A DNA stretch of 64,000 nucleotides from an uncultured Bacteroidota bacterium (GCA_946186925.1 CAMHPA010000003.1:1-64000), one strand, 5' to 3'. Shown: positions 1 to 8,915, counted from the stretch's first letter. The notes: generated by a model not told the origin, from the letters alone. Made by a program: numbers and translations.

Positions 1-1047
1 AATAAAAAGGAAAATAATAATCTGCATTGGAAAACCGACACATTCTCTATTAAAGACCCCGAATTCGGTAATGTATATATTCCACTCTATGCCAGTGGAA
101 AATATGGCGTTCAGATTGTCGATGCAGAAAAGTTCTTAATAAAAATGATAGGGAAAGATGAGACTTTCACAGAATCTAATCTGACAAAACAAGTCAGTGG
201 TGATGTTACATCTAATGTAAAATCGGAGATTGTAAGTTATATGACTTCACATCAGATTGGATTTATGCAACTTCAAGGAGCCTTAATACCATTATCAGAT
301 GAATTAAAGGATAACATCACGTCATTCTGGGAAGAGTACGGCATTAATATGAAATTCTTCCGTATTGAAAATATTGAAATTGATGAATCCACAGAATTCG
401 GAAGAAAGGTACGCGAAGATTTTGCCGAACAAACGAAATATAAACTTAAAGGCCACACTTACCAACAAGAGCGAGCCTTTGATTTTTACGATAAAGCCCT
501 TGATAAAATTGGAGAAATGGGCAATCAGGGTGGAGGCGGGCTTTTAGGTAGTTTAATAGCACTGAATATGATGAACAATATGCAAGGCTCGATGGGGGGC
601 GGATTGATTCAACCGCAATACAATCAACCGTTTGGTGCACAAAGCGGCGTTCAGAATGTTGGTCAACCAGGAGCCGCACCAATGGCCGCACAACAAAACA
701 AACCAAAGACTATCTTCTGCTCAAATTGTTCAAAGAAAAGATTATCGACAGAGCGTTTTTGCCCCAACTGCGGAACGGAATACAATCCTTGTCCGCGTTG
801 TGGGGCCGACAATAGCAAAAATGCCAAAAGATGTGTGAGTTGCGGGGCGCAGTTAGGCAATGCCGATGCAGGTGCAACCGCAAATATTTGCAGTAAATGT
901 GGCACACCATTAGCCGTAGGTGCCGCCTTTTGCAGTGTATGTGGCACACCAGTGGCAACTGTCGACCCGAACGTGTGTCCACGATGCGGTACGCATCTTC
1001 AACCTTCAACAGTTTTTTGTCCAACGTGTGGTTTTAAACGTCAATAA
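1..1047 (+). CDS. SPFH/Band_7 (YdjI-like) protein with four C-terminal zinc ribbons, 5' partial
   Basis: The ORF track starts at 145, but the frame is open to base 1, so this is the 3' part of a longer gene (348 codons visible). The extra residues include DPEFGNVYIPLYASGKYGVQI, trimmed here as the typical strand pattern of the YdjI-type Band_7_1 SPFH family, which forms membrane-associated scaffolds. The SPFH region runs to about visible residue 150. A Gly/Met/Gln-rich linker follows, and then four CxxC...CxxC zinc ribbons (for example CSNC..CPNC and CPRC..CVSC) fill the last ~110 residues. In Bacillus, YdjI belongs to a PspA-linked envelope-stress operon; that is family knowledge, and PspA itself is not visible here. 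It is the first visible gene of an eight-gene operon. The true start and any N-terminal membrane anchor lie outside the window. Confidence 0.85.
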   Translation, partial: NKKENNNLHWKTDTFSIKDPEFGNVYIPLYASGKYGVQIVDAEKFLIKMIGKDETFTESNLTKQVSGDVTSNVKSEIVSYMTSHQIGFMQLQGALIPLSDELKDNITSFWEEYGINMKFFRIENIEIDESTEFGRKVREDFAEQTKYKLKGHTYQQERAFDFYDKALDKIGEMGNQGGGGLLGSLIALNMMNNMQGSMGGGLIQPQYNQPFGAQSGVQNVGQPGAAPMAAQQNKPKTIFCSNCSKKRLSTERFCPNCGTEYNPCPRCGADNSKNAKRCVSCGAQLGNADAGATANICSKCGTPLAVGAAFCSVCGTPVATVDPNVCPRCGTHLQPSTVFCPTCGFKRQ

Positions 1048-1050
1048 GTT

Positions 1051-1767
1051 ATGAATATGAGAAAATTCTTTGCGGTTTTTGCGGCGCTTTTAGGCGAGGT
1101 GCTGATTATTGCGCTGCTTTTGTTGTTCAGAGGCGATTTGCCAAATAACATTCTGTGGTTGAATGGATTTGTGTGCACACTCGCATATATAACCTTTGTT
1201 TGGATATTGTTTGTGCGATGGGAGCGCAGCAACGACGAGGACGATTCGTGGATAGGTTCGTTGGGAATCAATCTTGTGTCGCTCAATGTGTACTCGATTG
1301 TTGCAATCGTACTTGTACTGTTTATGAATTATTTGCCGTTCATATCGCCAGTAAGCATCAAATACCAATTTCTTATACACGGCATTCTTATCTTCTTCTT
1401 GGTTCTGTTCCAGTATTTCAGTTATTCGGCAGCAGAACAGGTTAAGAATGTTGGCAAGAGCAAGCAACAGCAAACCGAGTATCTCGCAGAAATGAAGAAT
1501 GCCACTCAACGACTGCAAGATACGGCATTCGTTACCGAAGGAGTTGACCATAGCATAAGGAATATGATTGATGGCTTACTGCGAGACGTTCGTTTCGTGT
1601 CACCATTGAGGACTGATGCCGCACACGAAATTGAGAAAAACTATGTTGAAAAAGCCGATGAGGTGATTGCTGCCTTTAATAATTACCAAGCAAACGAGGC
1701 AACAATTGCTAAACAGATTAGTCTGCTTAAACACATATTAGAGAACCGTAAAAAAATGTATAACTAA
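1051..1767 (+). CDS. Four-TM membrane protein with cytoplasmic coiled-coil tail
   Basis: This 238-aa protein starts 3 bp after the SPFH gene, so the two are almost certainly co-transcribed. Hydrophobic stretches near residues 5-27, 36-55, 73-95 and 103-123 predict four membrane segments in the first half. The second half is charged and helical, with Gln/Lys-rich and Glu/Asp-rich stretches typical of a cytoplasmic coiled coil. A second ATG at codon 3 is an equally possible start. I do not recognise the family. From context it may anchor the SPFH or coiled-coil partners at the inner membrane, but that is inference. Confidence 0.75.
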   Translation: MNMRKFFAVFAALLGEVLIIALLLLFRGDLPNNILWLNGFVCTLAYITFVWILFVRWERSNDEDDSWIGSLGINLVSLNVYSIVAIVLVLFMNYLPFISPVSIKYQFLIHGILIFFLVLFQYFSYSAAEQVKNVGKSKQQQTEYLAEMKNATQRLQDTAFVTEGVDHSIRNMIDGLLRDVRFVSPLRTDAAHEIEKNYVEKADEVIAAFNNYQANEATIAKQISLLKHILENRKKMYN

Positions 1768-1782
1768 TAAATATTCTGTGAT

Positions 1783-3990
1783 ATGCCAGCAACAGGTAAA
1801 ATTTTTAAAGAGTCGAGTAATATTTATCAAGACGAGGCCAAAATTCTCTTCAACTATTACCAACAAGCCGCAGAGCGCATAGTGGCGGAGGAAGAGAAGA
1901 TTGAAAAGAAAATAGCAGAATTGGAAGAAGACCGTGCTGCGGTGGAGCAGGAACGCTCAGGTTCGTGGAAATGGCTTCTCACAATTATTGCGTTCTTTAT
2001 GTATTGGGTAAAAAAGAGTCAATACACAAAGCAGATTGCGGCAATCGACCAAAAGATTGACGAGGAGAAACTCAAACACCAAAACATATTCCGCGACTAT
2101 AAGGTTACAAAAATGGGCGTTGCCTACGTGCCTGTTGCAGAACAAATTAAGTATGATGACAATAGTTTCATTGTGGATTATTCAGGCAACGTGGCACAAA
2201 GTCAGGTAACGCTGCAAATGTCGCGGCAGAATGATTTGTTGGCAAATGCCATTTCGCAACTGAACTACCTGTCAGAAAATGTGCCAGTAGTTGAGACATC
2301 AAATGAGCCAGAAACAATTGAAACCGACCAATACTCGCTTTCTATTCAGGAAGTCAATCAAGGCGATTACACGGGGCAACTTGACCGTTCGATGCGGACT
2401 ATTGCTTTCTGTATGAATGATATAGAAACTAACTCTGTCAATCTGCCGCTTGTTCACGACAACAGCGAGTATCTGAATTATTTGCAAGAATATGCCACCA
2501 ATACCCTTCCCGACAATGCTACTGTTATTGACGTGTTTGACAAGGAAAGATACGAGCAGAGCGTAAAGAAATTCCAGGAACTCAATAAGTTAAAAGATTC
2601 GTTGTCGTCAGAAACACAGAATTTCGAGGATGTTCTTCAAAAACTTATCACCACTGTAGCAAGGTCGATTCAAACAATATCATCGTTGAAATTGGCATCG
2701 ACCGATAAAATGGTTAACAGGTCTAACAGTTTGTTGTTCAAATTATTAAAGTCGCCATACAATCATTATTCGCCGATTCTTGAGGCTGAAGAGATTCAAC
2801 GAATCAAGAATGAAAGATTCGACTATTCTGATTCGGTTCAAGGTTACGAACCGTTTACCCTTCGTGACAGTTCGCGGGTTCGATACAATTTGCTCTCGGG
2901 TACGTGGGTGGCTGAAGACGGAAGTAATACGATTGTTCCATTTGGTGTTCACCAGATATATGAGGAGATTGTCGCACCAGTAGTTCGTAATCTTATGGGC
3001 GAGAACCGCATTGAGCGTTTAAAAATATACAATCAGATTCACGACCAGAAAGTAAGTTATGTGAACAAATGGCATCAAGATGTTGATGCTTTCTACCGTT
3101 CGAGCCAAGAGCAAAGCGCCGACATTATCAACAATATGCAAAGAACGTTGAGCGAATATGTTGAGGCTTTCAACACACTAACTCAATTGAAAAAGACCGA
3201 AGATACGATGAAGCGCGAAGGCGGTTTGGATTCGGCGATTGTGCAAGAAGCCGACAATTCAGTAGAAACCGCGGCATCGTTTGAATTGCAAGCATCGGAG
3301 TTCCAGGCTGTTCAGGACGATTTCAACGATTTTATGGACCGATTGCAAGAGGATATTGAAAACCGCGCCACTGAATTTGGTCACGTTGAGTATTTCGATG
3401 CTAAACTGCAAGACGGATACTCGAACAAAGTGGCCGTTGCATCGAATGAGGTATCGCAACTTGATGAGAGGCGCAAACCGCTTGCATCAATCAACCCGTT
3501 GCTTGCCAAAGACACGGAACTGCCGCCGAAGCCGAATGTTGAGGAAGCGACATTCGATGATTTGTCGCTGAATTTGACTGCGTTAGCAGATAATGCTCTT
3601 CAGGATTTGAATGATATGTTTATCGTTGGTGCGCCAGAAAACAAAGAACCTGACGATAACAGCACTGATGAAACAAAAGATGGCGGCAGTGCGGAAAATG
3701 CCGAAAACGCCACCGCAAACGAAAATCAGGAAGATGTTGATAGTGCCGAAGAAGCACCAGAGGGTGAGGTATTCAATTTTATTGAGGAATCTGATGACAA
3801 TGTTCAGGAAGAATCGACTGATGCAGCAGATGATGCACAAGAAGAACCAACTGATGATGCTGATGAGACACAGGAAGAAACGGATAAACCAATAGAATTA
3901 GATTCGGAGAAAAAACAAAGTGTGCAAAATTTAATGGACACTCTGATTGAAGAAAAGAAAAAGGAAGAAAAACGTAAGCGTAAGAAATAA
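1783..3990 (+). CDS. 735-aa coiled-coil protein with a hydrophobic segment and acidic/basic tail
   Basis: An N-terminal coiled coil (about residues 10-60, EEEKIEKKIAELEEDR) leads into a short hydrophobic stretch around residues 63-75 (WLLTIIAFFMYWV) and a second coil, so the N-terminus may form a hairpin dipping into the membrane. A long mixed helical region covers roughly residues 90-620. After a Pro-rich break, about 85 residues are strongly acidic (repeated DDA/EEP/DET), and the protein ends in a Lys/Arg tail (EEKKKEEKRKRKK). It sits 15 bp after the membrane protein and 32 bp before the next gene. No enzyme motif is visible and I do not recognise the family. The size and charge pattern suit a structural or scaffolding protein; this is inference. 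Confidence 0.75.
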   Translation: MPATGKIFKESSNIYQDEAKILFNYYQQAAERIVAEEEKIEKKIAELEEDRAAVEQERSGSWKWLLTIIAFFMYWVKKSQYTKQIAAIDQKIDEEKLKHQNIFRDYKVTKMGVAYVPVAEQIKYDDNSFIVDYSGNVAQSQVTLQMSRQNDLLANAISQLNYLSENVPVVETSNEPETIETDQYSLSIQEVNQGDYTGQLDRSMRTIAFCMNDIETNSVNLPLVHDNSEYLNYLQEYATNTLPDNATVIDVFDKERYEQSVKKFQELNKLKDSLSSETQNFEDVLQKLITTVARSIQTISSLKLASTDKMVNRSNSLLFKLLKSPYNHYSPILEAEEIQRIKNERFDYSDSVQGYEPFTLRDSSRVRYNLLSGTWVAEDGSNTIVPFGVHQIYEEIVAPVVRNLMGENRIERLKIYNQIHDQKVSYVNKWHQDVDAFYRSSQEQSADIINNMQRTLSEYVEAFNTLTQLKKTEDTMKREGGLDSAIVQEADNSVETAASFELQASEFQAVQDDFNDFMDRLQEDIENRATEFGHVEYFDAKLQDGYSNKVAVASNEVSQLDERRKPLASINPLLAKDTELPPKPNVEEATFDDLSLNLTALADNALQDLNDMFIVGAPENKEPDDNSTDETKDGGSAENAENATANENQEDVDSAEEAPEGEVFNFIEESDDNVQEESTDAADDAQEEPTDDADETQEETDKPIELDSEKKQSVQNLMDTLIEEKKKEEKRKRKK

Positions 3991-4022
3991 ATTCCGATTG
4001 ACTAACAGTTAAATAAGAAATT

Positions 4023-4937
4023 ATGTCTACAACACATACAATAGATTGCGTGGTTGATACCCAGCCGATGGCGGATAGTATCGAAACCGTTTCAAAACAC
4101 GTCAAAACTACCACGGCGGCGGTTGTTACTTTCCAATCGGCTGTTATAAAGGCGGAAAAAGAAGGCGCCGACCACGTGTGCAAGAACGTGAACTTGGGAT
4201 TTTTTACGCTGATGCATTCACAAATCTCGCAGAAAATTGCCGCCCACCAAAGCCGCGTCGATTCGCTATTGATGGAACTTGTCGCACAAAAGAAAAGGCT
4301 TGTCGCTGTAAAGACGGCAATGGAGCACAACTACGAAATGATTGTCGCTCGCTATTTGCGCATTATTACAGGTTTGAACAAAGCGTTGAAACAACGTGTA
4401 ATGGAACTCGACCGACCGATATTCAATTTTGCCACACGCGATGTGGCTTGCAATTTCGGTCGTAATCAGCATTTGGCGGCTACTGTGCCAGTATGTCAAG
4501 CCGAAAACATTACTGCAAGTCAGCAAATTGCAATGTCGAATATGAAATACAACAGCACAAAAGTCATCGATTCGACCAAGGATTTTTTGCGGCAGATGAA
4601 TGAACAGAAAATAATATCTGAAAAGATATTGCTTCGTAGTATCAAAAGTTCGGAAGGGGTTGAACATCTGCCAGTTGCAATTATGGAATCACAAATTGAC
4701 AACCGAGGGAATACGGCATACGAAGCATTTGTTCCTGAAAATACTACAAGTCAAAATGTCAAAGAAATAAACAGCAGGATTTACGAAATGGCATCGAATC
4801 TTAATTGGGTTGATAATGGCACAAATGACATTGTGCGTCAGGAGTTTTCAAAACTTGTTGCCGCAAGCGAGACTTCCGACAGAGTGCGTGAGATGACAAG
4901 TTCCTTGTTCGAAAACTCGCAAATGCAAACTCTCTAA
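4023..4937 (+). CDS. Helical coiled-coil protein, paralogue of the next gene
   Basis: This 304-aa, predominantly alpha-helical protein has no signal peptide or membrane segment. Its central ~80 residues (about 58-140) align clearly with the next gene: both have GFF...S(Q/E)IS.KI, then (L/Q)KKRLVA(V/L)K, then IIT.LNK.L, then R(V)...(D/E).PIF. It lacks the ~140-residue N-terminal domain of the paralogue. No known family was recognised. The gene is inside the operon, 10 bp before its paralogue, and may form a hetero-oligomer with it (inference). Confidence 0.75.
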   Translation: MSTTHTIDCVVDTQPMADSIETVSKHVKTTTAAVVTFQSAVIKAEKEGADHVCKNVNLGFFTLMHSQISQKIAAHQSRVDSLLMELVAQKKRLVAVKTAMEHNYEMIVARYLRIITGLNKALKQRVMELDRPIFNFATRDVACNFGRNQHLAATVPVCQAENITASQQIAMSNMKYNSTKVIDSTKDFLRQMNEQKIISEKILLRSIKSSEGVEHLPVAIMESQIDNRGNTAYEAFVPENTTSQNVKEINSRIYEMASNLNWVDNGTNDIVRQEFSKLVAASETSDRVREMTSSLFENSQMQTL

Positions 4938-4947
4938 TTGTACGGCT

Positions 4948-6156
4948 ATGAGTTACACAGAACAATTTGAGAAAAACATCAATATTCCACTGAATGTTGA
5001 GGTTGAAGAACCTTTGGTAAGGATAAAGAACAGGATTGTGCTTCGTGGAGGTTCATTCTTTGTTATGGACAAGAATGGGCATTCAGTTCCTGATACAGAA
5101 TACGACCACGTTGAGGTTGTAGGAACTGACATAAGAGATTTCTTGACGTTAAGGCAAGGCTCTATTAAAATCAATTTCAATGGCGATAAGAACCATATCG
5201 ACATTGGATATGACGGAGAATCTGACAATCACGATCTTTCTCACGACGAAACCGTTGAGGTAAACATCGATGTTGACACCGACCCTTTCGATGAAAGTGT
5301 GACGGGGTGCAACAATAATATAAACTTGCTGACAGGCAGTGTTGCCGCCACCGAAGCCGCGCAAGTGGCATCGATAAACGAAAGTTCAAAGCAGATTGCA
5401 TCAACCATAATCACGGGATTTTTCAAAAATGTGCAGTCCGAAATCAGCACCAAAATCCTTGAATTGAGCCAGCGAGTTGAGTCAAGACTGATGCATCTGA
5501 ACGAGCAGAAAAAACGGCTGGTTGCATTGAAAGAGCAATTAGAGAATGACTATCAACGCAAAAAATCGAATTATACAAAAATAATCACCGACCTTAACAA
5601 GGAACTTGAAAACCGCGTGAAAGCGATTGACGAGCCAATATTCAAAATGTCGGCCTTGGTTGACAATTCGAGCAAACGAATGCTTGATACAGGCTCAGCA
5701 GAAGTATCGTCAATCGTTGCCAGTGAAAACTCTGTCCTGACTTCACAAATACTTGCGGCAAGTACCAAAAAGAGAGCGCAACGAACAATGACACAAGCGC
5801 TCGATTTTCTGTCGATTCAAAAACAAACCGATAAAGCGATTAAATTAGGTTCTATAACAAGTGTCAAAGCAGGTGATTATGAATATTATCTGCCTGTGTG
5901 CTACTTTGAAACGACCGACAAAGGAAACATTGTCAATCAGTTGTGCGCATACGATAAAAAACAGTTGCCAGAGCAGGTGGTGAAAGGGATTGCAGATAAT
6001 GTTTTTTTAACGAACAACACTCAGGCACACAGCGATTTAGAACAAGAAAACGTAAAGAAATTCTTCAATGCTATAATGCAAAACGCATACAACAACTCAA
6101 ATAGCGAGCATAACTTACGCGTAACTAATACTATCAGCAAACTTTTTATTGGATAA
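4948..6156 (+). CDS. Helical coiled-coil protein with beta-rich N-terminal extension, paralogue of previous gene
   Basis: This 402-aa protein has a beta-rich, acidic N-terminal ~130 residues (NRIVLRGGSFFVMD, GSIKINFNGDKNHIDIGYDG). A helical core related to the 304-aa neighbour follows: GFFKNVQSEISTKI, QKKRLVALKEQLENDY, ITDLNKELENRV, DEPIFKMS. The C-terminal ~130 residues are again helical. No signal peptide, TM segment or catalytic motif is visible. The stop TAA lies 4 bp before the ATG of the bactofilin-like gene, suggesting translational coupling. Function is unknown; it is probably a structural partner of the operon's SPFH and bactofilin-like products. Confidence 0.75.
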   Translation: MSYTEQFEKNINIPLNVEVEEPLVRIKNRIVLRGGSFFVMDKNGHSVPDTEYDHVEVVGTDIRDFLTLRQGSIKINFNGDKNHIDIGYDGESDNHDLSHDETVEVNIDVDTDPFDESVTGCNNNINLLTGSVAATEAAQVASINESSKQIASTIITGFFKNVQSEISTKILELSQRVESRLMHLNEQKKRLVALKEQLENDYQRKKSNYTKIITDLNKELENRVKAIDEPIFKMSALVDNSSKRMLDTGSAEVSSIVASENSVLTSQILAASTKKRAQRTMTQALDFLSIQKQTDKAIKLGSITSVKAGDYEYYLPVCYFETTDKGNIVNQLCAYDKKQLPEQVVKGIADNVFLTNNTQAHSDLEQENVKKFFNAIMQNAYNNSNSEHNLRVTNTISKLFIG

Positions 6157-6160
6157 CACT

Positions 6161-7129
6161 ATGGACGGGCTAAAAGAAATAAGAGTAAATGGGAACGACC
6201 TTAAACTTAACGGAAACCTTGTTAAAAGCGGAATACTTCCCGAAAAGATTACTGAACTGTCGCGAACAGTAACCATTCAGAAAGACACCATTGTTGAAGG
6301 TGCCGTATATGCCAGCAAAATCACTGTCGAAAGTGGTAATGTTGAGATAAAAGGCGCGGTTTTCGCCCAACAGGAAATATATGTCAATTCGGGCGCAGAA
6401 GGAACTGTAAGTTTCTTGAAATCAGTAGCGTCTGCCAAAAGCATTACGACAAGGGCAATGAATGCCGATGTGTCGTTCTGTTCTGATGTTAACGCAAAAG
6501 AAGTGACGTTAACAAATGCGTTTGTGGCGGGCAGCGTTTATGCCGACGATGTTGTTTTAGACAATTGTGTAGTAATCGGCGGTGTTTTTGCAACCAATAC
6601 AATTGAGTTGAAAGACAGTATTATAGGAACATTCAACGCACCGACAGTTAATTCAAGCGGAGTTGTTCAACTTCTGTTGCCAACAGCGTTTTCTCAAGAA
6701 CGGATGGTTACAGCCCCAGACACTAAATTCTACAACCTTTCGCTTGCCGACCTTGGCGGTTTGTTCAAAGGAAACCAACAGGCACCAGAATCGGGTAGAA
6801 TACCAATGAACATTGACGCTGATAACGTAAAGACAAGCCTGACCGATGAAAACACACAGAAATCCTATTATTCGTATACGGTTGTAGGTAAAGTTTTGGC
6901 GGCAGATATGCTTGATGTTGACAAATTCCAAAACCATTTTTTGCTGACTGCCGCAGCCCTGGGTCCGCAATTGCTTAAAGCCTACGACCTTGGCCCATCA
7001 GCCGATGGAACAACTAAATTGCTTACTTACGACAACATACGGGCGTTTTTCTTCGCAATTCTTCGTGGGCAGATTGAGATACAGGAAATATCAGGTTCGT
7101 TCTCGATGGGCGAATTGTTAAGAGATTAG
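6161..7129 (+). CDS. Bactofilin-like beta-helix (polymer-forming) protein
   Basis: The track start at 6149 is a TTG overlapping the upstream stop; the ATG at 6161 is preferred (322 aa). Residues ~25-170 are short repeating beta strands with Val/Ile/Gly/Asp periodicity (TIVEGAVYASKITVESGNVEIKG style), like the right-handed beta-helix of bactofilins (PF04519), cytoskeletal polymers that assemble on membranes. The C-terminal half (about 180-322) is a mixed domain I do not recognise, ending in an amphipathic helix. Canonical bactofilins are ~120-200 aa, so this is longer and may be a fusion. The next gene begins 3 bp downstream. The call rests on fold-like periodicity, not on a strict motif. Confidence 0.6.
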   Translation: MDGLKEIRVNGNDLKLNGNLVKSGILPEKITELSRTVTIQKDTIVEGAVYASKITVESGNVEIKGAVFAQQEIYVNSGAEGTVSFLKSVASAKSITTRAMNADVSFCSDVNAKEVTLTNAFVAGSVYADDVVLDNCVVIGGVFATNTIELKDSIIGTFNAPTVNSSGVVQLLLPTAFSQERMVTAPDTKFYNLSLADLGGLFKGNQQAPESGRIPMNIDADNVKTSLTDENTQKSYYSYTVVGKVLAADMLDVDKFQNHFLLTAAALGPQLLKAYDLGPSADGTTKLLTYDNIRAFFFAILRGQIEIQEISGSFSMGELLRD

Positions 7130-7132
7130 TAT

Positions 7133-7540
7133 ATGAACCAAAACAAACAATGTCCGTATTGCGGCGAGGAAATTGACAGCAACGCTGTGGTTTGCCCAAT
7201 TTGCGGCGAGCAACTTGAATCCGAAGAAATTGCCGTCGAAAAAAAAGTTTGCCCGTTTTGCGGTGAAGAAATCGACAGCAACGCTGATGTTTGCCCATAT
7301 TGTGGAGAGAGACTTGATGATACTCGAACACAAGAGAGTGAGGATGTTACTGAATCCCCAATTGCTAATGAAGATGAAACTCAATTGATAGATTCAAACA
7401 TCGATACACAACAAGTAGTGGAAAACTCATCGGTTGAAAACGAAATGGTTGCAAGCGAAGCAAGTTCGTCAAAATGGTTCAACGATGCCGATGAGATAAA
7501 CGCAGCAATCACATTAATCCGCTCGTTTCCACGTAATTGA
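7133..7540 (+). CDS. Small protein with two near-identical zinc ribbons
   Basis: This 135-aa protein opens with two tandem zinc ribbons of about 33 residues each, CPYCGEEIDSNAVVCPICGE and CPFCGEEIDSNADVCPYCGE. They are also very alike at DNA level, so they arose by internal duplication. A Glu/Ser/Thr-rich disordered linker follows (about residues 60-112). The short C-terminal helix (WFNDADEINAAITLIRSF) may be a binding motif. No membrane segment is seen. It is probably an adaptor in the same complex as the other zinc-ribbon proteins (first and last genes of this operon). Confidence 0.7.
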   Translation: MNQNKQCPYCGEEIDSNAVVCPICGEQLESEEIAVEKKVCPFCGEEIDSNADVCPYCGERLDDTRTQESEDVTESPIANEDETQLIDSNIDTQQVVENSSVENEMVASEASSSKWFNDADEINAAITLIRSFPRN

Positions 7541-7556
7541 TGAATAAAAGAGAGTT

Positions 7557-8861
7557 ATGAGCAAAACGAAGATATGTCCATATTGCGGCAATGAGATTCT
7601 TGCAGTAGCAAAAAAGTGTAAGTTCTGTAAGCAGTGGTTGCCTGAAGAAAACATTGTCAGCGATAATAATTCAAATGACGATGCACAAACTAATGGGGGT
7701 ATACAAAATAATTCAATTGACACAGGGAATATAAAAGACGACCCATATTATGACCTTTTTGTTGAAATGAACAAAGAAATTCAAAACAAAAAGGCAAAAA
7801 AAGGGTTGGGAATAGCACTATGCGTAATGGCGTTAGTGGCCGTTGTTGGGTTGGTAATTATGCTTGTGACGAAAGATTCTGGAACAAACAGCAGCAATAA
7901 AATGGAACAATCCGTTAAGACCATTACAACAAACGATATTGCCATAGAATTAGCAAAAAAGTGGGATGACGCTCATACATCGAAAAAAGCCGAAGACTTT
8001 ACCAACATTTACGCGCCACAAGTGAAATATTACCAACAAACCTATACCCCTGAAATGATTGCTAAATCGAAGCGTGACTTGTTCGCCCAAACGCCAGGAT
8101 TTATGCAAATGCTATCCGATTATGAGGTTACAACAGTTGATAAAAACACGTTGAAAGTCCATTTCAATAAACGTGTTTGGATATCAGCAAAGGAGAATCC
8201 AGAGAATTACCCTTCATATTTAGTTATCAAAAAGATAAACGGCATTTGGTTGATTGTTGAGGAAAGCGACGAAGTTACCGATGCAAATTTGGCAAAAAAG
8301 AAGGAAGCGGTTTCCGCTGGCGAGGAACTTGTATATTCGGTAGCCGACGATGGTTATGTGAATGTACGGCAGTTCCCCGATTCTGAATCTGACGTGGTTG
8401 GTGTGCTTGCAACCAATCGTGATGGAGCAAAACTGATAAGCAATCAAGGCGCGTGGTGGAAGGTTCGCATTGACAGTGTGGTGGGTTATGTTAGCAATGA
8501 GTATGTCAAGTTGAGCAACACCCCGATCAAAATAAGCGGGTTGCCTAAGGTTTACTATGTTGTTTTGGGAAGTTACGGCTCATTGGACAGTGCACTGACG
8601 TATAATTATCAGCGCCCCGATGGAATGGAGTGCTGGATATATAAATGTACGGCAAAGGGTAAGACGGTCTATCGTTTGTGCGATGGTTGCTTCTCTACTC
8701 TGCAGAAGGCTCAGTCTGCAATAAATGATTGGAGTTCAGGTTTGTACGGATATTTGTTTGCTGATGCGTGGATATGGAAAAATGACGGTCTTGGCAATTG
8801 TGTTTTCTGTCCAGTAAATTATGAGACGGAAAGAACTAAGCCACCGTTAATGCCAGAATAG
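7557..8861 (+). CDS. Zinc ribbon-TM-NTF2-like-SH3b-SPOR envelope protein
   Basis: The 434-aa product has a cytoplasmic N-terminal zinc ribbon (CPYCGNEIL...CKFCKQW, residues 6-27) and a disordered linker. One TM segment lies near residues 82-105 (GLGIALCVMALVAVVGLVIM). A periplasmic NTF2/SnoaL-like region follows at about 118-240. An SH3b domain spans about 255-320 (GYVNVRQFPDSESDVVGVL, WWKV, GYVSNEYVKL). The C-terminal domain is SPOR-like at about 330-420 (YYVVLGSYGSLDSA, TVYRLCDGCFSTLQKAQ). SH3b and SPOR domains commonly bind cell wall, so this protein could link the cytoplasmic zinc-ribbon/SPFH assembly to peptidoglycan (inference). It is the last gene of the operon, followed by a hairpin. 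Confidence 0.75.
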   Translation: MSKTKICPYCGNEILAVAKKCKFCKQWLPEENIVSDNNSNDDAQTNGGIQNNSIDTGNIKDDPYYDLFVEMNKEIQNKKAKKGLGIALCVMALVAVVGLVIMLVTKDSGTNSSNKMEQSVKTITTNDIAIELAKKWDDAHTSKKAEDFTNIYAPQVKYYQQTYTPEMIAKSKRDLFAQTPGFMQMLSDYEVTTVDKNTLKVHFNKRVWISAKENPENYPSYLVIKKINGIWLIVEESDEVTDANLAKKKEAVSAGEELVYSVADDGYVNVRQFPDSESDVVGVLATNRDGAKLISNQGAWWKVRIDSVVGYVSNEYVKLSNTPIKISGLPKVYYVVLGSYGSLDSALTYNYQRPDGMECWIYKCTAKGKTVYRLCDGCFSTLQKAQSAINDWSSGLYGYLFADAWIWKNDGLGNCVFCPVNYETERTKPPLMPE

Positions 8862-8885
8862 AAAACTTTATTCGGCAAACTCACA

Positions 8886-8915
8886 AATTAAGGCTGTTTT
8901 TTGGCAGCCTTAATT
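8886..8915 (+). terminator. Operon terminator
   Basis: An 11-bp perfect stem (AATTAAGGCTG / CAGCCTTAATT) with loop TTTTTTGG lies 24 bp after the last operon stop and is followed by the T-rich TGTTTATAA. It marks the end of the eight-gene unit. Confidence 0.75.
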
